Positions 1 to 4,742 of a stretch of DNA of 7,112 nucleotides are shown one piece after another; position 1 is the first letter of the stretch, and each line of letters starts with the position of its first letter. The DNA is taken from contig JASHVF010000095.1 of assembly GCA_030039615.1 (NCBI GenBank), positions 1 to 7,112 on the forward strand, written 5' to 3'. The notes below the pieces were generated by a model. The model saw only the letters and a list, made by a program, of their open reading frames with translations, made no database searches and was not told the DNA's origin. The DNA comes from Gammaproteobacteria bacterium (GTDB lineage: Bacteria; Pseudomonadota; Gammaproteobacteria; Steroidobacterales; Steroidobacteraceae). The position numbers and the translations under genes were made by a program.

Positions 1-927
1 GCGCGCACCAACGGGTATCTGCGCGTCTGGTACACCGACATCGGCGCCAAGGTGAAGAAGGGACAGCTGCTCGCGGAGATCGACACGCCGGAGGTCGACC
101 AGCAGCTGCGCCAGGCGCAGGCCGATCTCGCGACCGCCGAGGCCAACTACCAGCTGGCGCGCACCACCAACGAGCGCTGGCAGGGGCTGCTCGCCACGGA
201 ATCCGTCTCCAAACAGGACGCCGACGAGCGCGCCGGGGATGCGGCCGCCAAGGCGGCCGCGGCGCAGTCCGCCGCGGCGAACCTCGCACGCCTCAAGGAC
301 CTCGAGTCCTTCAAGCGGGTACTGGCGCCGTTCGACGGCGTCGTCACCCAGCGCAACACCGACGTCGGTGCCCTGATCAACGCGGGCGAGGCGCCGGGAG
401 GTGCGCTGTTTCGCGTGGCCGACACCCACCGGCTGCGCATCTATACCTCGGTGCCGCAGAGCTACGCGGCGCAGGTTCACCAGGGGGAAACGGCCGGCCT
501 GGTGTTCGCCGATCATCCGGCCCAACGCTTCGAGGCGCAGGTGGCCGAGACCGCGCACGCGCTCGATGCCAGCTCGCGCACCCTGCAGGTGGAGCTGCAG
601 ATCGACAACTCGCGCGGCGAGCTCTTGCCGGGCTCCTACGCGGACGTGCACTTCGAGCTGCAGGGAGGCGCGGCGCTGCGCATTCCGGCCAACGCGGTCC
701 TGTTCCGCTCCCAGGGCCTGCTGGTCGCGATCGTAGACTCCTCGCAGCACGCGCACCTGCGCCCGATCGTGCAGGGACGCGACTTCGGCAAGGAGATCGA
801 GGTGCTCTCCGGAGTCACCGAAAGCGACCTGCTGATCGTCAATCCGCCCGACTCCCTCAGCGACGGTATGCAGGTGCGCGTCGTGACCCCGGGCGCCGCC
901 GGCGGCGCCAACGCCGGGCACGGCTGA
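1..927 (+). CDS. RND efflux periplasmic adaptor (membrane fusion protein, HlyD/AcrA-like), 5' truncated
   Basis: This protein bridges an inner-membrane pump and an outer-membrane channel in a tripartite efflux complex. The reading frame is open from base 1, so the gene starts upstream; the GTG at 52 is an internal Val. The 308 visible residues follow the family order. First comes a lipoyl half-motif (GAKVKKGQLLAEIDTPEVDQ, about residues 14-33), then an Ala/Gln-rich alpha-hairpin (about 34-100). The second lipoyl half follows, containing APFDGVVTQRNTDVGALI (about 109-126), then a beta-barrel domain with LLPGSYADV (about 209-217) and a membrane-proximal domain starting near IPANAVLF. The signal peptide is missing because of the cut. 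The C-terminus is a short Gly/Ala tail with one His, not a His-rich metal-binding tail. Its TGA overlaps the ATG of the channel gene by one base. The family call is firm; the substrate (drug, solvent, metal) cannot be read from this part. Confidence 0.93.
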   Translation, partial: ARTNGYLRVWYTDIGAKVKKGQLLAEIDTPEVDQQLRQAQADLATAEANYQLARTTNERWQGLLATESVSKQDADERAGDAAAKAAAAQSAAANLARLKDLESFKRVLAPFDGVVTQRNTDVGALINAGEAPGGALFRVADTHRLRIYTSVPQSYAAQVHQGETAGLVFADHPAQRFEAQVAETAHALDASSRTLQVELQIDNSRGELLPGSYADVHFELQGGAALRIPANAVLFRSQGLLVAIVDSSQHAHLRPIVQGRDFGKEIEVLSGVTESDLLIVNPPDSLSDGMQVRVVTPGAAGGANAGHG

Positions 928-2360
928 TGCGCTCAAGGGTCGGGCCCGCCGTCGCGGCGAGCTGCGTGCTCGCCGCCTGCTCGCTCGCTCCGCACTATCA
1001 GCGTCCCGCCACCGAGACGCCTGCCGCGGCCTACAGGGAGCTCGACGGCTGGAGGCTCGCATCGCCCGCGGATACGACTCGCCGCGGTCCCTGGTGGACC
1101 ATGTTTGAGGACGAGGAGCTCGATGCGCTCGAGGCGCAGGTCACGAGCGCCAACCAGAGCCTCAAGGCCTCGCTGGCGCGGCTCGCCGAGGCCCGCGCGC
1201 AGACCCGCATCGCGCGCGCCGGCTTTTTTCCCGTGCTGACGGCGGATGCGAGCGCCACCCGGCAGCGCGCCTCGATCAACGAGCCGGGCTACACCGCCGG
1301 CAGCAACCCGAACTACGACGACTTCATCGTCGGCGGCTCGCTTTCCTACGAGCTCGACCTGTTCGGTCGCATCCGCAACACCGTGAGCGGCGCACACGCC
1401 ACGGAGCAGGCGAGCGCGGGCGATGCGGCGGCTCTCGAGCTGAGCGTGCACGCCGAGCTCGCCACGGACTTCTTCACCCTGCGGGGCCTCGACGCGCAGC
1501 AGCAGCTGCTCGATCGCACCGTCGCGGACTACGTCAAGGCGCTCGAGCTCACGCGCAACCTCTACCAGGGCGGCGCCGCCGCGCTCTCCGACGTGCAGCA
1601 GGCGCAGGCGCAGCTCGAGACCGCCCGTACGCAGGCCGAGGACACGCGGCTCGAGCGCGCGCAGACCGAGCACGCGATCGCCGTGCTGGTCGGCGCCGAA
1701 GCGAGCCGCTTTCACCTCGATGCCCGGCCGCTCGAGGTCGGGCGCACCGTTCCGGGCGTCGACCCGGGCCTGCCCTCGCAGCTGCTCGAGCGCCGTCCGG
1801 ACGTCGCCGCCGCCGAGCGGCGTGTGGCGGCGGCCAACGCGGCCATCGGCGTGGCGCGCGCCGCCTATTTCCCGGTCTTCACGCTCTCCGCCGGCGCCGG
1901 CCAGCAGAGCACCCAGAGCGGCAACTGGTTGACGGCGCCGAGCCGCTTCTGGTCGATCGGGCCGCAGGGCGTGTTGACCGTGTTCGATGCGGGTCTGCAT
2001 GCGGCGCAGTCGGCCGCCGCGCACGCCAGCTACGACGAGCAGGTCGCCAACTACCGCACCACCGTGCTCACGGCCTATCAGGACGTGGAAGACAACCTGG
2101 CGGCGCTGCGCCAGCTCGAGCGCGAGAGCGTCAGCCAGGCGGCCGCGGTCACCGCCACCCAGGGAGCGCTCGATCAGGCCAATTTCCGCTACAAAGGCGG
2201 CGTGGTCACCTACCTCGAGGTCGTCTCGACCGAGAACGCGGCGCTCGCCGCGCGTCTCGCGGCCGTCAACATCGAGACCCGGCGCCTCTCCGCCGCGGTG
2301 CTGCTGGTGCGCGCCCTGGGCGGCGACTGGCACGTCGCGGCTGCCCCCGGGCACGAGTGA
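927..2360 (+). CDS. RND efflux outer-membrane channel lipoprotein (NodT/OprM/TolC-like)
   Basis: This is the outer-membrane exit duct of the efflux system, expected to form a trimeric beta-barrel with a periplasmic alpha-helical tunnel. The 477-residue length is normal for the NodT/OprM family. The ATG at 927 overlaps the adaptor stop (TGATG), implying translational coupling. The N-terminus is a lipoprotein signal with lipobox L15-A-A-C18, then LAPHYQRPA as in OprM-like proteins. Two outer-membrane efflux (OEP) repeats are visible. The first starts with PWWTMFEDEELDALE (56-70) and includes GFFPVL (99-104) and YELDLFGRIR (141-150). The second includes the family signature LLERRPDVAAAERR (286-299), then YFPVFTLSAGAG (314-325), FDAG (353-356), AYQDVEDNLAAL (383-394) and YLEVVSTEN (429-437). 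No inner-membrane pump gene follows, since the next gene is convergent, so the pump must lie upstream of the adaptor. The family call is very firm; the substrate is unknown. Confidence 0.95.
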   Translation: MRSRVGPAVAASCVLAACSLAPHYQRPATETPAAAYRELDGWRLASPADTTRRGPWWTMFEDEELDALEAQVTSANQSLKASLARLAEARAQTRIARAGFFPVLTADASATRQRASINEPGYTAGSNPNYDDFIVGGSLSYELDLFGRIRNTVSGAHATEQASAGDAAALELSVHAELATDFFTLRGLDAQQQLLDRTVADYVKALELTRNLYQGGAAALSDVQQAQAQLETARTQAEDTRLERAQTEHAIAVLVGAEASRFHLDARPLEVGRTVPGVDPGLPSQLLERRPDVAAAERRVAAANAAIGVARAAYFPVFTLSAGAGQQSTQSGNWLTAPSRFWSIGPQGVLTVFDAGLHAAQSAAAHASYDEQVANYRTTVLTAYQDVEDNLAALRQLERESVSQAAAVTATQGALDQANFRYKGGVVTYLEVVSTENAALAARLAAVNIETRRLSAAVLLVRALGGDWHVAAAPGHE

Positions 2361-2371
2361 CGGGCGCGCGC

Positions 2372-2396
2372 CGGCGCAGACCCGCTGCCGACGCCG
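2372..2396. terminator. Imperfect hairpin in the convergent efflux/aqpZ gap (weak terminator candidate)
   Basis: The 38-bp gap between two tail-to-tail genes (2361-2398) holds CGGCG (2372-2376) pairing with CGCCG (2392-2396), an inner CAG/CTG pair (2377-2379 with 2385-2387), a five-base loop and a four-base bulge (2388-2391). Neither strand has a T-tract after the stem, so this is not a classical intrinsic terminator. It may act with Rho or only block 3' exonucleases. Similar weak stems are common by chance at this G+C content. Confidence 0.25.
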
Positions 2397-2398
2397 TG

Positions 2399-3100
2399 TC
2401 AGCGGCCCGGCGCCTTGAACAGCGTGCGGTAGGCGAGTCCGGCGAGTCCCGCCCCGATGAGCGGCGCCACCCAGAAGAGCCATAGCTGTCCGAGGGTCCA
2501 GCCTTGCACGATGAGCGCCGGGCCGGTGCTGCGGGCCGGATTGACCGAGGTGTTGGTCACCGGAATGCTGATCAGGTGGATGAGCGTGAGGCCGAGACCG
2601 ATCGCGATCGGCGCAAAGCCCGCGGACGCACGCGCATCGGTGGCGCCCAGAATGATCACCAGGAACATGAACGTCATCACCACCTCGGTCGCAAAGCAGG
2701 CACCGAGTGAGTAGCCCCCGGGCGAGTGCGCGCCGTAGCCGTTGTTGGCGAGACCAGCGGCGGGATCGAACCCCGGATGACCGCTGGCGATGTAGTAGAG
2801 CAGCGCCGCCGCGATGACCGCGCCGAGTACCTGCGCCACGACGTAGGCCGGCAGGTCGGCGGCCTTGAAGCGCCCGCCGGCCACCAGGCCGAAGGTCACG
2901 GCGGGGTTGAGATGCGCTCCCGAGATGTGGCCGATCGCGAACGCCATGGTGAGTACCGTGAGCCCGAAAGCGAGCGCCACGCCGGCGAAGCCGATGCCGG
3001 TATGCGGGAAGGTCGCGGCCAGTACCGCACTGCCGCAGCCGCCGAGAACCAGCCAGAAGGTGCCGATGAATTCGGCCAACGAACGCTGCAGCAGCGTCAT
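2399..3100 (-). CDS. aqpZ: Aquaporin Z (water channel)
   Basis: This is a six-helix inner-membrane water channel of the MIP family, 233 residues, the usual size for AqpZ. Both pore motifs are present: NPA at 65-67 (in SGAHLNPAVTF) and NPA at 187-189 (in VTNTSVNPARS). Residues aligning with the E. coli AqpZ selectivity filter (F43, H174, T183, R189) are F45, H175, T184 and R190. This narrow set is typical of water channels rather than glycerol facilitators. Membrane helices fall near 9-30, 36-57, 83-105, 131-152, 160-180 and 203-224. The ATG at 3100 is chosen because a strong Shine-Dalgarno (GGGGGAG) lies seven bases upstream and the protein then starts MTLLQRSLAEFIGTF, as in known AqpZ. An in-frame upstream start at 3160 would add 20 polar, Pro/Arg-rich residues foreign to the family. 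It lies 69 bp after the RNB gene on the same strand, and a promoter candidate in that gap suggests independent expression. Confidence 0.96.
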   Translation of the reverse strand: MTLLQRSLAEFIGTFWLVLGGCGSAVLAATFPHTGIGFAGVALAFGLTVLTMAFAIGHISGAHLNPAVTFGLVAGGRFKAADLPAYVVAQVLGAVIAAALLYYIASGHPGFDPAAGLANNGYGAHSPGGYSLGACFATEVVMTFMFLVIILGATDARASAGFAPIAIGLGLTLIHLISIPVTNTSVNPARSTGPALIVQGWTLGQLWLFWVAPLIGAGLAGLAYRTLFKAPGR

Positions 3101-3107
3101 GTGCGCA

Positions 3108-3114
3108 CTCCCCC
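3108..3114 (-). promoter_or_regulatory. aqpZ: Shine-Dalgarno of aqpZ (decides the start)
   Basis: GGGGGAG on the - strand sits seven bases before the ATG at 3100. It is the best ribosome-binding site in this gap and fixes the 233-residue start over the longer in-frame alternative at 3160. Confidence 0.8.
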
Positions 3115-3130
3115 GTGTTGCTGGCGGCCG

Positions 3131-3160
3131 ATTGTCGGGCCGATCAGGCCCGCATCGCAA
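3131..3160 (-). promoter_or_regulatory. Candidate sigma-70-type promoter of aqpZ with a dyad in the spacer
   Basis: On the - strand, TTGCGA (3155-3160, four of six matches to the -35 consensus) and GACAAT (3131-3136, four of six matches to the -10) are 18 bases apart. Transcription would start near 3124, leaving a leader of about 24 bases that contains the strong Shine-Dalgarno. Most of the spacer is an inverted repeat, CGGGCC-GATCA-GGCCCG (+ strand 3136-3152), which could be an operator or chance G+C symmetry. Inferred from sequence only. Confidence 0.4.
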
Positions 3161-3180
3161 GCGCGGCCCTCAGGCCGCGC
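3161..3180 (-). terminator. Perfect 8-bp hairpin with the RNB stop codon in its loop
   Basis: GCGCGGCC (3161-3168) and GGCCGCGC (3173-3180) pair perfectly around a four-base loop that, on the - strand, reads TGAG and contains the TGA stop of the RNB gene. The stem is very stable, but only TT follows on the - strand, so it lacks a proper U-tract. It may be a weak terminator or a 3'-end stabiliser between the RNB gene and aqpZ. Confidence 0.4.
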
Positions 3181-4636
3181 GCGCGAAGTCGATGAAGCCG
3201 CGCTCCATGTCGGTGTGCGTCAGCTGCACGCGCACCGCATCGCCGACGTCGAGGCCCTGATAGCCTTTGACCAGCTTGCCCTCGGCGAGCGGGCGCGCGA
3301 TGCGCACGAAGGTGCCGCTGTCTCCGGCGCCGGTGACCAGCGCATCGAAGTGCTCGCCGATGTGCGGCGCGAGCAGCATGGCGGCGGCGGATTTCGCCAC
3401 CTGACGCTCGACTTTCGCGGCATTGCCCTCCTGCGTCGTGCAGTGCTCGGCGAGCGCGCGCAGCGTCGCGTCGTCATAGGGTGCGGAGTGGCCGCCGAGC
3501 ACGGCCTTGACCAGGCGCTGTGTGATGAGGTCGGGAAAGCGGCGGTTGGGGGCCGTGGCGTGGGTGTAGTCATCGACCGCGAGGCCGAAGTGACCCTCGG
3601 CGGGCTCGCCGGGCCGCTTGAGGACGTACTCGCCGGCGCCGAGCAGCTTGACGACGGCGAGCGACAGGTCCGGGAAGCGCTGCGGAGCCTTCAGCTGGCA
3701 GCTGACCAGGAAGGCGCTCAGGGCGCGCGCATCGGCCGCCGCGGGCAGCGAGCCGCCCCAGGACGCGGCCAGCGCGACGATGCGGTCCCAGCGCTGCGGC
3801 ACCCGCAGCACGCGCCGCAGCGAGGAGGAGCGCCTCGCTTCGAGGAAGCGGGCCACCACGCCGTTCGCCGCGATCATGAAGTACTCGATCAGCTCCTTGG
3901 CGCGATTGTCCTCGTCGGGCCGCAGGTCGAGCAGCGCCCTGCCCTCGTAGACCGCCTGCGCCTCGAGCGTGGTGAGGGCGAGCGCCCCCTGCGCCTTGCT
4001 GACGCGCTTCAGCGCCTGCGCGACGCGATCCTGGGTGCGCAGCTGCGCCTCCATGCCGGCAACCGCGGCGACCGGCGGCGGCATCGGGCCCTTGCCGTCG
4101 AGCCAGGCGGCCACGCTGTCGTAGGCGAGCTTGGCGCGGTTGACGACGCTCGCCCGGTAGACGTCCGCAGCACTCACCGTGCCGTCGGCCGTGACCGTCA
4201 TGTCGATCACCAGGCTCGGCCGCTCCTGTCCGGCGGCGAGCGAGGTCAGATCGGTGGACAGTCTCTCCGGCAGCATCGGAAAGATCTGCGCGGCCGTATA
4301 GACGCTGGTGGTGTTGACGCTGGCGCGCGCATCGAGCGGCGAGCCCGCGGCCACCGTGGCATCGACGTCGGCCACCGCCACCAGTATGCGGGTCGCGCCG
4401 CCCGGCAGCGTCTCGGCCACCGACAGCTGGTCGAGGTCGCGGGAATCGTCGTTGTCGATCGAGCACCAGAGGAGCGAGCGCAGATCGCGCAGCTGCGTGC
4501 CGAGCGGCGCCGGACCGGCGATGCCGCGCAGCTGCGCGAGCGCCGCCGGCGGAAAATCCGGCTCGAGCCCGCGCTCCTGCATGACGCGGCGCGCGATCTG
4601 CGCGAGCTCGGCCTGCGGACCGTTGGAGGTTGGCAT
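3170..4636 (-). CDS. RNB-domain ribonuclease (RNase II family, short form)
   Basis: This is a predicted cytoplasmic 3'-to-5' exoribonuclease of the RNase II/R superfamily. The 488 residues are shorter than E. coli RNase II (644) or RNase R (813): only about 50 residues precede the catalytic domain, so the usual N-terminal cold-shock domains are absent. The metal-site block is SIDNDDSRDLDQ (59-70), with D61, D67 and D69 at acidic positions and Q70 where RNase II has a fourth Asp. Other RNB signatures are ELIEYFMIAANGVVARFL (248-265) and HFGL...YTHATAPNRRFPDL (349-370), matching the canonical H-F-G-L...Y-T-H-x-T-x-P-x-R-R-[YF]-x-D-L. The tail (about 428-488) looks like a degenerate S1 fold. The ATG at 4636 is preferred over the GTG at 4657 because that GTG directly abuts the upstream terminator's T-run. 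No Shine-Dalgarno is seen. The family is certain; substrate preference is not. Confidence 0.9.
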   Translation of the reverse strand: MPTSNGPQAELAQIARRVMQERGLEPDFPPAALAQLRGIAGPAPLGTQLRDLRSLLWCSIDNDDSRDLDQLSVAETLPGGATRILVAVADVDATVAAGSPLDARASVNTTSVYTAAQIFPMLPERLSTDLTSLAAGQERPSLVIDMTVTADGTVSAADVYRASVVNRAKLAYDSVAAWLDGKGPMPPPVAAVAGMEAQLRTQDRVAQALKRVSKAQGALALTTLEAQAVYEGRALLDLRPDEDNRAKELIEYFMIAANGVVARFLEARRSSSLRRVLRVPQRWDRIVALAASWGGSLPAAADARALSAFLVSCQLKAPQRFPDLSLAVVKLLGAGEYVLKRPGEPAEGHFGLAVDDYTHATAPNRRFPDLITQRLVKAVLGGHSAPYDDATLRALAEHCTTQEGNAAKVERQVAKSAAAMLLAPHIGEHFDALVTGAGDSGTFVRIARPLAEGKLVKGYQGLDVGDAVRVQLTHTDMERGFIDFARAA

Positions 4637-4642
4637 GAGGGC

Positions 4643-4648
4643 ATGATA
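4643..4648 (-). promoter_or_regulatory. -10 element (TATCAT) suggesting leaderless transcription of the RNB gene
   Basis: On the - strand TATCAT matches the sigma-70 -10 consensus at five of six positions. It is followed by six bases (GCCCTC) and then the ATG at 4636, so a start at the usual distance would fall on the A of the ATG. No convincing -35 is visible at 16-18 bases; that zone is the terminator stem. A T-run (4658-4663) lies just upstream. Inferred from sequence only. Confidence 0.4.
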
Positions 4649-4657
4649 CCCGGCCAC

Positions 4658-4691
4658 AAAAAAGCAGGGCGCCGCGGTTGACGGCGCCCTG
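4658..4691 (-). terminator. Intrinsic terminator of the lipoprotein gene
   Basis: On the - strand a perfect 10-bp G+C-rich stem, CAGGGCGCCG (4682-4691) with CGGCGCCCTG (4665-4674), encloses a seven-base loop (4675-4681). One base later comes a run of six T (4658-4663). This is a textbook Rho-independent terminator, 45 bp after the lipoprotein stop. The T-run ends 22 bases before the RNB ATG, so it also separates the RNB gene from upstream transcription. Confidence 0.88.
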
Positions 4692-4698
4692 GAGCGTC

Positions 4699-4718
4699 CG
4701 GCGGGGGCGTCCCCGCCG
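4699..4718 (-). other. Second hairpin between the lipoprotein stop and the terminator
   Basis: CGGCGGGG (4699-4706) pairs perfectly with CCCCGCCG (4711-4718) around a four-base loop. It has no T-tract of its own and stands immediately before the intrinsic terminator, so it probably adds pausing or protects the 3' end. Confidence 0.5.
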
Positions 4719-4724
4719 CCGAGG

Positions 4725-4742
4725 TGTCAGCTCTGTCAGCTC
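4725..4742 (-). repeat. Perfect 9-bp tandem duplication spanning the lipoprotein stop codon
   Basis: TGTCAGCTC occurs twice in direct succession on the + strand (4725-4733, 4734-4742). Because nine bases are three codons, the duplication places a second in-frame TGA (4727-4729) nine bases after the real stop (4736-4738). It looks like a small replication-slippage event. Confidence 0.7.

Noticed and set aside
933..2483. A 516-codon open reading frame on the - strand across the efflux channel gene
   Set aside because: It is the codon-register shadow of the NodT/OprM gene, which has full family signatures on the + strand, and it also overlaps the end of aqpZ.
3101..3160. A 20-residue N-terminal extension of AqpZ from the in-frame start at 3160
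   Set aside because: The extension is polar and unlike any AqpZ N-terminus, and the strong Shine-Dalgarno is placed for the ATG at 3100.
4637..4657. GTG at 4657 as the start of the RNB protein
   Set aside because: It abuts the upstream terminator T-run, has no Shine-Dalgarno, and would lie upstream of the -10 element; it adds only seven residues. It cannot be excluded completely.
2726..4681. A 651-codon open reading frame on the + strand across aqpZ and the RNB gene
   Set aside because: It is in codon register opposite both genes, which carry clear NPA and RNB motifs; its product has low-complexity Arg/Gly/Ala composition.
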